DNA of 64,000 bases from Paenibacillus oceani (GTDB lineage: Bacteria > Bacillota > Bacilli > Paenibacillales > NBRC-103111), in assembly GCF_014705615.1 (NCBI RefSeq), contig NZ_JACXJA010000038.1, positions 44,932 through 108,931 of the forward strand. Reading direction: 5' to 3'. Positions 47,061 through 55,524 of this stretch are shown one piece after another. The notes beneath the pieces were generated by a model, which had not been told where the DNA came from, searched no databases, and worked only from the letters and a program-made list of their open reading frames with translations. The number at the start of each line of letters is the position of its first letter. Positions within the stretch are counted from its first letter, which is position 1. Both the position numbers and the translations under genes were made by a program.

Positions 47061-48395
47061 ATGAGCGAATTGAAACAGCTTGCGATTCTGGGCGGACCGA
47101 AGGCAGTGCCGCAGCCGACACAAAGTATGTTTAAATGGCCGATCATTACCGAGGAGGATGAGGCGGCTGCCGTACAGGTGCTGCGCGACGGCGCGATGTC
47201 CGGTACCGATATTACGAAAAAGTTCGAGCGCGAATTCGCCGAATGGCTCGGTACGAAATACGCTCTCGGCTTCAACAACGGTACGAGCTCCTTGCTTGGC
47301 GCTTTTTACGGCTGCGGCATCGGCGTAGGCGACGAGGTCATCTGTCCGAGCGTCACATATTGGGCGTCCGCGCTCCCGGCTTATTCGCTGGGCGCATCCG
47401 TCGTATTCGCGGAGATCGATCCGGTTACGCTGTGTCTGGACCCGAACGATATCGAGCACCGGATTACCGAACGGACGAAAGCGATCGTCGTCGTACATTA
47501 CCTCGGCTACCCGGCCGATATGGATGCGATTATGGCGGTTGCCAAAAAGCACAACCTGAAAGTCATCGAGGACGTATCCCATGCCCAAGGCGGCTACTAC
47601 AAAGGACGCCGGGTCGGAACGATCGGCGACGTCGGGGCGATGTCCCTCATGGCGGGCAAATCGTTTGCCATCGGCGAAGGCGGCATTTTCGTTACGAACG
47701 ATCTGGAAATCTACGAGCGTGCGATCGCGTTCGGCCATTACGAGCGGAACAACGCGGAGATTCAAACTCCGTACCTGCAGCCGAATATCGGTCTGCCGCT
47801 CGGCGGCTACAAGTTCCGGATGCACCAGGTCAGCTCCGCTGTCGGCCGCGTTCAATTGAAGTATTATGACGAGCGGATCGGCGAGATCGACAAGGCGATG
47901 AACTATTTCTGGGACCAGTTGGAAGGCGTTCCGGGGCTTAGAGCGCATCGCCCGGAGAAAGGTTCGAACAGCACGATGGGCGGCTGGTACGCGACGCACG
48001 GACATTATGTGCCGAAGGAGCTCGGCGGACTGTCGGTAACGCGATTCTGTCAGGCGGTTAGCGCCGAAGGCGTGCCGATCGGACCGGGCTGCAACCTGCC
48101 GCTGCACTTGCATCCGCTGCAGCATACGGCGGACGTATACGGTCACGGCAAGCCGACGATTATTGCGAACGCAAGCCGCGACCTGCGTCAGCCGAAAGGC
48201 AGCTTGCCGGTATCGGAGACGATCGCGACCCGGGTCTACTCGCTGCCGTGGTTCAAACATTTCCGTCCGGAAGAAATTGACGGTTATGTCGAAGCGTTCC
48301 GCAAGGTTGCGCTTCAATATGAAGCTTTGCTTGCGAGCGACGAAGGCAATCCGGCGACGATCGGCGGCTGGAACTTCTTCCGCCAGCGCGCATAA
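47061..48395 (+). CDS. DegT/DnrJ/EryC1/StrS family aminotransferase
   Basis: A 444-residue PLP aminotransferase. GFNNGTSSLLGAFYGCGI near 72-89 binds PLP phosphate, VIEDVSHAQGGYYKGR near 168-183 has the cofactor Asp, and the Schiff-base Lys lies in SLMAGKSFAIGEGG near 199. Family members aminate keto-sugars, which here sits oddly with the neighbouring D-aminopeptidase. Start ATG 47061 after AAGGAGTG. Confidence 0.88.
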   Translation: MSELKQLAILGGPKAVPQPTQSMFKWPIITEEDEAAAVQVLRDGAMSGTDITKKFEREFAEWLGTKYALGFNNGTSSLLGAFYGCGIGVGDEVICPSVTYWASALPAYSLGASVVFAEIDPVTLCLDPNDIEHRITERTKAIVVVHYLGYPADMDAIMAVAKKHNLKVIEDVSHAQGGYYKGRRVGTIGDVGAMSLMAGKSFAIGEGGIFVTNDLEIYERAIAFGHYERNNAEIQTPYLQPNIGLPLGGYKFRMHQVSSAVGRVQLKYYDERIGEIDKAMNYFWDQLEGVPGLRAHRPEKGSNSTMGGWYATHGHYVPKELGGLSVTRFCQAVSAEGVPIGPGCNLPLHLHPLQHTADVYGHGKPTIIANASRDLRQPKGSLPVSETIATRVYSLPWFKHFRPEEIDGYVEAFRKVALQYEALLASDEGNPATIGGWNFFRQRA

Positions 48396-48408
48396 TATCT
48401 TCGTATAC

Positions 48409-48450
48409 CGAAAAGCTTCCGCCCCCGAGCTCGGGGAAGGGAGCTTTTTC
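48409..48450 (+). terminator. Terminator after the DegT gene
   Basis: Two-tier hairpin: AAAGCTTCC against GGGAGCTTT, with inner CCCCGA/TCGGGG, followed by Ts. Confidence 0.75.
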
Positions 48451-48590
48451 GGCATTTCTTCGGCTGAGGTCCGCTTGCTCGAAATGGCAACTTGAACGTG
48501 TCGGTTTTACTTTCGTTCTGGATACACTAAGGACGTGTTCTTATTCCTGTAGGGATAGAATTCATCCGTAACGCCGAGGAGGAATCGAAT

Positions 48591-48722
48591 GTGGACGATA
48601 CGCAATCGTACTTAGACAAGCTTCACGATACGCAGCGTAAGGACGAACGCAACCGGCGGACTCAGGGCAAAGGCAAGGCCGATCAGCGGCTGCCCGGCAA
48701 GCAGAAGAGCAAGGACGACTAA
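48591..48722 (+). CDS. DUF4023-like microprotein (43 residues)
   Basis: GTG start at 48591 behind GAGGAGGAA. The product begins MDDTQSYLDKLHDTQRKDER and continues with a basic, Gly/Lys-rich stretch ending KQKSKDD. The KLHDTQRKD pattern and length resemble the small Bacillales DUF4023 family, as I recall it. No cysteine or hydrophobic segment. Function unknown; such proteins are often spore-associated. An ATG one base upstream opens a frame that stops after eight codons. Confidence 0.6.
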   Translation: MDDTQSYLDKLHDTQRKDERNRRTQGKGKADQRLPGKQKSKDD

Positions 48723-48799
48723 CAGGAAGCAGCAGGAAAGACCGGTAGTTTCCGGTACATGTATGAGCCGACTATAATCTGACGGAGGTGACCCGCATC

Positions 48800-48937
48800 G
48801 TGCCCTATCATCGCCGAAAAGCTTATAAGGAACAGCAAAATATGTCGAGTATAAAGGAAGAAGCCCGCACGCTCCATGCCGATAAGGCGAAAGCTTTCCC
48901 GCCGTCCGCGAACGGAATCGGCAAGCAGGAGTCCTAG
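48800..48937 (+). CDS. Hypothetical 45-residue microprotein
   Basis: GTG start at 48800, 8 bases after a near-perfect GGAGGTGA. The protein begins MPYHRRKAYKEQQNMSSIKE, is basic and hydrophilic, and ends GIGKQES. Family not recognised. It follows the DUF4023-like gene by 77 bases on the same strand. An imperfect hairpin with arms AACCCCGTA/TACGGGGTT at 48965-49016 could terminate both. Confidence 0.55.
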   Translation: MPYHRRKAYKEQQNMSSIKEEARTLHADKAKAFPPSANGIGKQES

Positions 48938-49029
48938 GAACCGGAACAGACCGGCAAACGAGATCAACCCCGTATTTGACGAGCGACGCAAGTCCGCCCG
49001 CAACTACGGGGTTTTATTCGCGGCGATGC

Positions 49030-49155
49030 TTACTGATCGGGTGAAGGAGAAGTCTGATCAGCCAATTCCTTTAGCGACGTAATTTTGCCGTGAGGCTGCT
49101 GGTTCTGCTTGCGCATTTTCCATGCATTTTCTTTGCGCCGTTTGGATGTAGACAT
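49030..49155 (-). CDS. DUF6254-like microprotein (41 residues)
   Basis: Minus-strand gene with GGAGGTG 9 bases before ATG 49155. The product begins MSTSKRRKENAWKMRKQNQQ and continues PHGKITSLKELADQ, a pattern resembling the small Bacillales DUF6254 family as I recall it. Highly basic, no hydrophobic segment. It runs towards the two plus-strand microgenes. Confidence 0.6.
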   Translation of the reverse strand: MSTSKRRKENAWKMRKQNQQPHGKITSLKELADQTSPSPDQ

Positions 49156-49252
49156 CGGAATATGCACCTCCACCCGTATCGTTGGCTTCTCCGGGCGATT
49201 TTATGTACAATGGGGTGGAAGCCAACAATTGGACGAAGGATGGTGAATTCGC

Positions 49253-49936
49253 GTGAACATTACATACTTGGGACATTCCTGCCTGTACGTGGAGAACGGC
49301 GGGAAAAAGGTTATTATCGATCCGTTTTTGTCGGGTAATCCGTCTTCCGGAGTTTCGCCCAGGGAGATCGAGGTGGATGCCGTACTGCTCACCCATGCGC
49401 ATGACGACCATTTCGGAGACAGTATCGAGATCGCGAAGCGCAACGACTGTCCGATTGTAGCCGTTTTTGAGCTGGCGATGCACTGTACGCGGCTCGGGGC
49501 GAAGGCCCATGCAATGAACATCGGCGGGTCGTATACGTTCGACGGCTTCACGGTCAAGTATACGCAGGCGTTTCACGGTTCCTCGCTTCGCGAAGGCGAC
49601 GACTATTTGTACGCCGGCCAGCCGGCGGGCATTCTTTTGACGATGGGCGACAAAACGTTGTACCATGCCGGGGATACTTCGCTGTTCGGGGACATGAAGC
49701 TGATCGGGGAAATGAACCGGATCTCGCTTGCGGCGTTGCCGATCGGGGACAATTATACGATGGGACCGGACGATGCCGTATATGCGGCGCGATGGCTGAA
49801 TACGAAGCGGGTTATTCCGCTGCATTACAATACGTTTCCGGTGATCGAGCAGGATGCGGGACGGTTCACCGCGATGCTCAAGGAGCACGGGATCGAATGT
49901 TATCCGCTGAAGAGCAAGGACAGCATTTCACTGTAA
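49253..49936 (+). CDS. UPF0173 metal-dependent hydrolase (MBL fold)
   Basis: A 227-residue MBL-fold protein: ITYLGHSCLYVE at the N-terminus, VLLTHAHDDHFGD near 44-56 (HxHxDH), AFHGSS near 101-106, LYHAGDTSLF near 133-142 and IPLHYNTFPVI near 186-196 give a complete two-metal site. Matches the UPF0173 family, including YtkL of B. subtilis; substrate unknown. GTG start 49253. Distinct from the MBL protein at 37337. Confidence 0.87.
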   Translation: MNITYLGHSCLYVENGGKKVIIDPFLSGNPSSGVSPREIEVDAVLLTHAHDDHFGDSIEIAKRNDCPIVAVFELAMHCTRLGAKAHAMNIGGSYTFDGFTVKYTQAFHGSSLREGDDYLYAGQPAGILLTMGDKTLYHAGDTSLFGDMKLIGEMNRISLAALPIGDNYTMGPDDAVYAARWLNTKRVIPLHYNTFPVIEQDAGRFTAMLKEHGIECYPLKSKDSISL

Positions 49937-49962
49937 GTTAGCTTGATGATTGCTGTGGATGG

Positions 49963-50000
49963 AAGGTCTTTTGTCATCCCTTTGACGAAAGGCCTTTTCG
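49963..50000 (+). terminator. Terminator after the UPF0173 gene
   Basis: AAGGTCTTTTGTCA and TGACGAAAGGCCTT form a long imperfect stem followed by a T-run. Confidence 0.75.
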
Positions 50001-50126
50001 CTTCCATGTATCGGGGCGGGAAAACGGTTCCGCAACCGCTGGGCGCCTGTGATATAATGAAGCGTAAAGCCTGTGCAACCGCTACTGGAACGGCAGCCGC
50101 CGAGGCAAAGGAGTCCTGATATTTCA

Positions 50127-50858
50127 ATGATCATTGTACGCAATCTAACCCGAACATTACCCGAAGGCCAGACGATTTTGTCCAAAGTGAGCTTTCAGGT
50201 CGACAAAGGGGAATTCGTCGGCTTGATCGGAGCGAGCGGAAGCGGCAAATCGACGCTGCTCAGCTGTATCGCCCTCCAGCAAAGATGGACGGAAGGGCAA
50301 CTGATCGTGGATGGAACGGAGCTGTCCGACAAAAATGTGATGGACAAGCTCAAGCTGCGCAAGGACTGGGCTTACCTTGAGGAGCGTCCTGCCCTCAATC
50401 TCAAAAAGAACGCGCTCAAAAACGTATTCAGCGGGCGGTTTTTCCAACTGCCGTTATGGCGCAAACTAACCGGTACGGTGTCTACCGAGGAGCATATCCG
50501 GGCGATGGACTACCTGGAGCGGGTCGGACTGATTGATAAAGCGAAGATGCTTCCCGCCGAGAAGCTTAGCGGGGGCGAACAGCAACGTGTGGCAATCGCA
50601 CGGGCGCTGGCGCAAGGCGCGAAAGTCATCCTGGCTGACGAGCCGACCAAGGGGCTGGACCCGGAATCGGCGGGTAAAGTGCTGCAGGATCTGCGCGCGC
50701 TGTGCAAGGATCAGGACTTGATCGTTATCTGCGCCATGCAGAATCTGGAGATGGCGGAGAGAAACGCTACCCGGCTGTGGGGCTTGTCGGGCGGCCGGCT
50801 CGTGCTGGACATCCCGGCCCGCAAATTGACGCAAAGAGAAAAGGACATGATCCTGTAA
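50127..50858 (+). CDS. ABC transporter ATP-binding protein (orphan)
   Basis: A 243-residue ATPase: Walker [13 protein letters not shown] near 32-43, Q-loop around [12 protein letters not shown], signature [15 protein letters not shown] near 147-161, Walker [16 protein letters not shown] near 167-181. It resembles PhnC/LolD-type ATPases. No permease gene lies next to it, so its partner must be elsewhere. ATG 50127 is 13 bases after AAAGGAG, rather far; the upstream frame offers no better start. Confidence 0.87.
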   Translation: MIIVRNLTRTLPEGQTILSKVSFQVDKGEFVGLIGASGSGKSTLLSCIALQQRWTEGQLIVDGTELSDKNVMDKLKLRKDWAYLEERPALNLKKNALKNVFSGRFFQLPLWRKLTGTVSTEEHIRAMDYLERVGLIDKAKMLPAEKLSGGEQQRVAIARALAQGAKVILADEPTKGLDPESAGKVLQDLRALCKDQDLIVICAMQNLEMAERNATRLWGLSGGRLVLDIPARKLTQREKDMIL

Positions 50859-50899
50859 CCTCCAAAAACAGACATCGGAAAGGAAGCGACTAGATCAAG

Positions 50900-51688
50900 A
50901 TGAATATGCTGCTGGATGGAAAAACGGCGCTCGTTACGGCGGGCAGCAAAGGACTTGGCAAAGCGAGCGCGCTTGAATTCGCCCGGGAAGGGGCGAACGT
51001 CGTCATCTCGAGCCGCAGCTCCGACCATTTGCGGCAAGCCAAGGAAGAGATTGAACGGGAGACTGGTCGTGAAGTGCTGGCGGTAACTGCCGACGTTAAC
51101 CGGAAGGAAGATATAGCGAAGACGGTTCAGGCTGCTATCGATTGGTCGGGGCGGCTGGATGTGCTGGTGACGAACGCAGGCGGGCCTCCGGGAGGCGGCT
51201 TCGACCAGTTCGCAGACGAAGCGTGGGAAGCGGCGTTTCAGCAAAACCTGATGAGCGTCGTCAGGCTGATCCGCGAAGCGCTGCCGCATATGAGACGGCA
51301 AGGGAGCGGACGGATCGTCAACCTGACTTCGGTATCCGTCAAGCAGCCGATCCCGGATCTGATCTTGTCCAACGTCTTTCGCGCAGGCGTGTACGCCTTG
51401 ACGAAAAGTTTGTCGGCCGAGCTCGGTCCGGATTCGATTCTCGTCAATACGGTCGGCCCCGGACGGATCGAGACGGACCGGATCGTGGAGCTGGACCGTC
51501 TAGCCGCACAGAAAAAAGGGACGTCCGAGGAACAGGTTCGCGCGTTGCTGATGGGCCAAATTCCGCTGGGCCGTTACGGAACGCCGGAAGAATTTGCAAA
51601 AACGATCGTATTTTTGGGATCGTTCGCCAATACGTATGTGACCGGTCAAGCCGTGCTTGTCGACGGCGGTATGATTCGCGCGTTGTGA
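50900..51688 (+). CDS. SDR family protein with atypical active site
   Basis: A 262-residue SDR. Cofactor motif VTAGSKGLGKASALEFAREG (TxGxxGxG pattern) near 12-31, NAGGPPGGGF near 93-102 and NLTSVSVKQP near 140-149 are present. Where the YxxxK pair is expected before AGVYALTKSL, the sequence reads SNVFR, so Tyr is replaced by Ser and Lys by Arg. This matches a known SDR subgroup annotated as BKR-like without the canonical tetrad. It may be a binding protein or use other chemistry. It follows the ABC ATPase by 41 bases. Confidence 0.82.
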   Translation: MNMLLDGKTALVTAGSKGLGKASALEFAREGANVVISSRSSDHLRQAKEEIERETGREVLAVTADVNRKEDIAKTVQAAIDWSGRLDVLVTNAGGPPGGGFDQFADEAWEAAFQQNLMSVVRLIREALPHMRRQGSGRIVNLTSVSVKQPIPDLILSNVFRAGVYALTKSLSAELGPDSILVNTVGPGRIETDRIVELDRLAAQKKGTSEEQVRALLMGQIPLGRYGTPEEFAKTIVFLGSFANTYVTGQAVLVDGGMIRAL

Positions 51689-51721
51689 TCGCAAAAGGCG
51701 TATTGAATACAGTTCAAGCAG

Positions 51722-51749
51722 AAATCCGCACGATTTGCGGATTTTTTTG
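51722..51749 (+). terminator. Terminator after the SDR gene
   Basis: AAATCCGCA/TGCGGATTT stem followed by Ts. Confidence 0.85.
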
Positions 51750-51864
51750 CGTGGAACAGCTTTTTTTAGAGGAGAAGACGCTTCTGACAACTTGCCCGAA
51801 GCGGGTGCGCCGCATATAGATGGGGTATACGATTGTGATCGACATACAGGAGGTCGTTATCCCC

Positions 51865-52362
51865 ATGAAGGTTTTGCAGCGAGTGGAAAAGGAGCTGGCC
51901 GTTCTGCGGCAGCCGACTGTCCGCGACTTGCGGGAAATGCTGTCGTCCCTGGCGTGTACGAAGGAGGAGCTCGCCCCCTATGTGACGGAACCAGCCCAGC
52001 TCCCCTACGGCCGTCATGTCATAGGCCGGACGGAAGAGGCGGAAGTGATCGTGATCCATATTCCGGCCCGCACCGAAACGCGCATTCACGATCACGGCTG
52101 TTCCGCCGGCTGCGCGTTGGTGATCGAAGGTACGCTGCGGAATACGATCTACCGAAAAGAGGGGCGGGGAGAGGCAGTCTACGCGTCCTCCGAGGCGATT
52201 CTGCGCGAAGGTCAACTGATGGATGCTCCGTACGGTCAAATCCATCAGATGGCCAATCCAGCGTCCGGACGAACCGTATCCTTACATGTGTATGCTCCGC
52301 CGCTGTCGGGGACGAAAACGTATCGCGCCGCTGAGGAATACGTCCTGGATTATGTTATTTAA
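51865..52362 (+). CDS. cdoA: Cysteine dioxygenase
   Basis: A 165-residue cupin of the cysteine dioxygenase family (B. subtilis YubC is 161). The iron ligands are the two His of RIHDHGCSAGCALVIEG near 69-85 and the third in SLHVYAPPL near 139-147. It oxidises L-cysteine to cysteine sulfinate in the cytosol. ATG 51865 lies 11 bases after AGGAGG; an in-frame upstream start lacks a ribosome binding site. Monocistronic, between two terminators. Confidence 0.88.
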   Translation: MKVLQRVEKELAVLRQPTVRDLREMLSSLACTKEELAPYVTEPAQLPYGRHVIGRTEEAEVIVIHIPARTETRIHDHGCSAGCALVIEGTLRNTIYRKEGRGEAVYASSEAILREGQLMDAPYGQIHQMANPASGRTVSLHVYAPPLSGTKTYRAAEEYVLDYVI

Positions 52363-52379
52363 TGGCGTTAATTATTACA

Positions 52380-52424
52380 GGCAGGAGCTTTTCCGCAGAT
52401 GTCGCGGAAGCGGCTCCTGCCTTT
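52380..52424 (+). terminator. Terminator after cysteine dioxygenase
   Basis: GGCAGGAGC/GCTCCTGCC, nine perfect pairs with an internal CCGC/GCGG stem, then CTTTCCC. Confidence 0.75.
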
Positions 52425-52611
52425 CCCATTCTTGATGAATTTGTTCTGAGAAGATCCATTTTCACTAGTTTTTTGCAAAAGCGCGAGGCAGGGCAAACGA
52501 GGAGATGTGACGAAAATTTTTTGAAGTCGGGAATCTCAATCCCCATGCGAGATTGACGTATTTCCTTTCTCCGTTTTCATATTTTCATACTTAAATGGGC
52601 GGCTGAACCGA

Positions 52612-52640
52612 TTGACAAACACAATATCTTGATATAAATT
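52612..52640 (+). promoter_or_regulatory. Predicted SigA promoter of the nrdIEF riboswitch transcript
   Basis: Perfect -35 TTGACA (52612-52617), 17-base spacer, TAAATT (52635-52640) inside TATAAATT. The riboswitch begins shortly downstream. Confidence 0.65.
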
Positions 52641-52659
52641 AAATTCCATGAACTACATA

Positions 52660-52845
52660 TTGTTCGTTCGGGTGCTGACCGCCCAACTGGGCGCGATAGC
52701 TTAATAGGGAAGTCCGGTGAGAAGCCGGCACGGTCCCGCCACTGTAAGGGAGTAGCTTCAGTCCTTGGCCACTGGCACATCTAGTGCCGGGAAGGCGGAC
52801 TCGAAGTGATGATCCCCGAGTCAGGAGACCTGCCCGATATCTTAG
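52660..52845 (+). promoter_or_regulatory. Cobalamin (B12) riboswitch aptamer
   Basis: A clear AdoCbl-type aptamer. In order: AATAGGGAAGTCCGGTGAGA (52704-52723), the CCGCCACTGTAAGGGAG core, a variable P-stem arm with GGCACATCTAGTGCC, and the B12 box AGTCAGGAGACCTGCC (52819-52834). It lies between a SigA promoter and nrdI, so vitamin B12 is expected to lower expression of the class Ib ribonucleotide reductase. Confidence 0.92.
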
Positions 52846-52910
52846 ACACGTTACCTACGGTCGATAGGAAAGTGTCCGCATCGTCCTTGTGCTTGCAGGC
52901 GTTCTTTAGC

Positions 52911-52962
52911 ATGCGCGCAAAAGGCGCATCCGGCACTTGGCTACCGCAGATGCGTCTTTTTT
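52911..52962 (+). terminator. Riboswitch expression platform: terminator and competing hairpin
   Basis: Terminator: GGCGCATC (52923-52930) with GATGCGTC (52949-52956) and six Ts. Competing hairpin: ATGCGC (52911-52916) with GCGCAT (52924-52929), which uses the terminator's 5' arm. The two are mutually exclusive, as in transcription attenuation. Confidence 0.8.
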
Positions 52963-53057
52963 AACGGAATCGGTGCGGAGCCGCTGCCTTCGGCAAGCAG
53001 ATCTTCCCATCTGAAGAGACGCTCACGGGTCTAGGGTACATAGAGAGGAGAATCCAG

Positions 53058-53417
53058 ATGTTGATCGCTTACGACTCCAGAACGGGAAATGTGAAACGGT
53101 TCGTCAACAAGCTGAATTTGCCGGCAGTCAAGATTGACGAAGAAATGACTGTCGACGAGCCGTTCGTCCTCGTTACCTATACAACCGGATTCGGGCAAGC
53201 TCCGGAGAAAACGCTGAACTTCCTGAAACGGAACTCGGCCAAGATGATCGGCGTATGCGCGAGCGGCAACCGCAATTGGGGAGAAGGCTTCGCGCGGAGC
53301 GCGGACCGGATCTCCGACTTGTACGGGGTGCCGGTGCTGGCCAAGTTCGAACTGGCCGGAACGTCGCAGGATGTAGAGAAGTTCGTGCGGGAGGTGAACG
53401 CAGTTGCGGCATATTGA
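53058..53417 (+). CDS. nrdI: NrdI, flavodoxin-like RNR activation protein
   Basis: A 119-residue flavodoxin-like protein: YDSRTGNVKRFV near 5-16 (phosphate loop), TYTTGFGQAPEK near 40-51 and GVCASGNRNWGEGFARSAD near 65-83 (FMN loop). It supplies oxidant for assembling the dimanganese-tyrosyl radical of NrdF. GAGAGGAG precedes ATG. It overlaps nrdE by 14 bases. First gene after the B12 riboswitch. Confidence 0.92.
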   Translation: MLIAYDSRTGNVKRFVNKLNLPAVKIDEEMTVDEPFVLVTYTTGFGQAPEKTLNFLKRNSAKMIGVCASGNRNWGEGFARSADRISDLYGVPVLAKFELAGTSQDVEKFVREVNAVAAY

Positions 53418-55488
53418 GTTGAACAACATGCTGATGCAGCGCGATCAGGACGGCTTTTTCAGCCTGGATAAAGACCGGGAAGCGGTCGCGGCGTTTATGG
53501 AGGAAGTCGGCCGCAAAAGCGTTCGTTTTGCTTCGACGGCTGAGAAGGTCCGTCATATGATCGACAACGACTTTTACGAAAATGTACTGGATACATACAC
53601 GATGGAGCAGGTTGAAGAGATCTATAACATCGCGCATCAATACCGGTTCGAATTCCCGTCCTACATGGCGGCATCGAAGTTTTACACGGATTACGCTTTA
53701 AAAAGCGACGACCGTTCCCTATATATGGAGCATTTCCCGGACCGCGTGGCGATCGTTGCGCTCCATCTGGCGCGCGGCGATATGGATGCGGCCCGCTCAC
53801 TGACCGAATCGATGATGGAGCGCAGGCTGCAGCCGGCTACGCCGACCTTCCTGAACGCAGGCAAGAGCAGGCGCGGCGAGATGGTATCGTGCTTCCTGCT
53901 CGAGCTCGACGATTCTCTGAATTCGATCAATTACGGCATTGGCACTTGCATGCAGCTGTCCAAGATCGGCGGCGGCGTAGCCGTCAACTTGTCGAAGCTG
54001 CGCGGCCGCGGCGAGCCGATCAAGGGCGTCGAAGGCGCCGCCAAAGGCATCATGCCGGTGCTCAAGCTGATGGAGGACGCGTTCTCCTATGCCGACCAGA
54101 TGGGGCAGCGCAAAGGCTCCGGAGCGGGGTACTACAACATTTTCGGCTGGGACGTCATCGAATTTCTGGACAGTAAAAAAATTAACGCGGACGAGAAATC
54201 CCGGCTGAAGACGTTATCGATCGGCTTGATCGTGCCGGATAAATTCTATAAGCTGGCCGAGCAAAACGAGCCGCTTCACGTATTCGGTCCATACTCGGTA
54301 TACCGGGCTTACGGCACCCATTTGGACGATATGGATATGGACGATATGTACGAGGTGCTGATGGCCGACGGCCGCATTCGTAAAAAAGCGGTTATGGGAG
54401 CCAGAGACATGCTCGTCAAAATCGCCACGATCCAGCTCGAATCGGGATATCCGTACATGATGAACCGCAGCAATGCCAACCGCGCTCACGCGCTTAAAGA
54501 TATCGGATCGATCAAAATGTCGAACCTGTGCACGGAAATATTCCAATTGCAGGAAACGTCGGAGATCGGCGACTACGGTCAAGCCGATATCATCCGCCGC
54601 GACATCAGTTGCAACCTGGCGTCTCTCAATATCGCCAATGTGATGGAACGGAAAAAGATCCGCGAGTCGGTGCATGAAGGGATGATCGCACTCACCGCGG
54701 TTAGCGATATGACTTTTATTTCGAATGCGCCTGGCGTCGCGAAGGCGAACCGCGAGCTGCATTCGGTCGGGCTCGGGGCGATGAATCTGCACGGCTTCCT
54801 GGCCAAAAACAGCATTGCGTACGACAGCGGCGAGGCGATCGAATTTGCCCGCACGTTCTTCATGGCGATGAACTTTTATTCCATCGAGAAAAGCATGGAT
54901 ATCGCCCGCGGGAAAGGAATCGTGTTCGAGGGTTTTGAACGGTCCGAATATGCGAAAGGCACTTACTTCGACCGTTATGTGGAAAACGACTTCCGTCCCG
55001 TATCGGATAAGATCAAGCAGCTGTTCGAAGGGATCGCCCTTCCGTCGCCTCAAGATTGGCACAAGCTGAAGGAAGACGTAAGGAAGCACGGCTTGTACCA
55101 CGCCTACCGTTTGGCGATTGCGCCGACGCAAAGCATCTCGTATATCCAGAACGCGACCTCGAGCGTTATGCCGATCGTCGAGCCGATCGAGACGCGCACG
55201 TATGCCAACTCGACTACGTATTATCCGATGCCGTATTTGAACCGGGACAATTTCTTCTACTATAAATCGGCTTACAACATGGACCAGTTTAAGGTCATCG
55301 ATCTGATTGCCGAGATTCAGACGCATGTCGACCAGGGCATCTCCACGGTTCTGCATGTGAACAGCGACGTGACGACGAGACAGCTTGCCCGTTACTATAT
55401 ATATGCCGCCAAAAAAGGGCTGAAGTCGCTGTACTACACCCGGACGAACCGTTTGTCCGTTGAAGAATGCGTCAGTTGCTCCGTGTAA
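53404..55488 (+). CDS. nrdE: Class Ib ribonucleoside-diphosphate reductase alpha subunit
   Basis: A 694-residue catalytic subunit. There is no N-terminal ATP cone, as expected for NrdE. TPTFLNAGKSRRGEMVSCFL near 142-161 carries the first redox Cys, SNLCTEIF near 376-383 the thiyl-radical Cys, CNLASLNIANV near 402-412 the next conserved Cys, and the C-terminus ends ECVSCSV, the mobile CxxC. TTG start 53404, 6 bases after GGAGGTGA. Reduces ribonucleoside diphosphates with NrdF. Confidence 0.95.
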   Translation: MRHIELNNMLMQRDQDGFFSLDKDREAVAAFMEEVGRKSVRFASTAEKVRHMIDNDFYENVLDTYTMEQVEEIYNIAHQYRFEFPSYMAASKFYTDYALKSDDRSLYMEHFPDRVAIVALHLARGDMDAARSLTESMMERRLQPATPTFLNAGKSRRGEMVSCFLLELDDSLNSINYGIGTCMQLSKIGGGVAVNLSKLRGRGEPIKGVEGAAKGIMPVLKLMEDAFSYADQMGQRKGSGAGYYNIFGWDVIEFLDSKKINADEKSRLKTLSIGLIVPDKFYKLAEQNEPLHVFGPYSVYRAYGTHLDDMDMDDMYEVLMADGRIRKKAVMGARDMLVKIATIQLESGYPYMMNRSNANRAHALKDIGSIKMSNLCTEIFQLQETSEIGDYGQADIIRRDISCNLASLNIANVMERKKIRESVHEGMIALTAVSDMTFISNAPGVAKANRELHSVGLGAMNLHGFLAKNSIAYDSGEAIEFARTFFMAMNFYSIEKSMDIARGKGIVFEGFERSEYAKGTYFDRYVENDFRPVSDKIKQLFEGIALPSPQDWHKLKEDVRKHGLYHAYRLAIAPTQSISYIQNATSSVMPIVEPIETRTYANSTTYYPMPYLNRDNFFYYKSAYNMDQFKVIDLIAEIQTHVDQGISTVLHVNSDVTTRQLARYYIYAAKKGLKSLYYTRTNRLSVEECVSCSV

Positions 55489-55524
55489 CAACGGTGTGGA
55501 TGGACGGAAGGAGATCATGGACTC

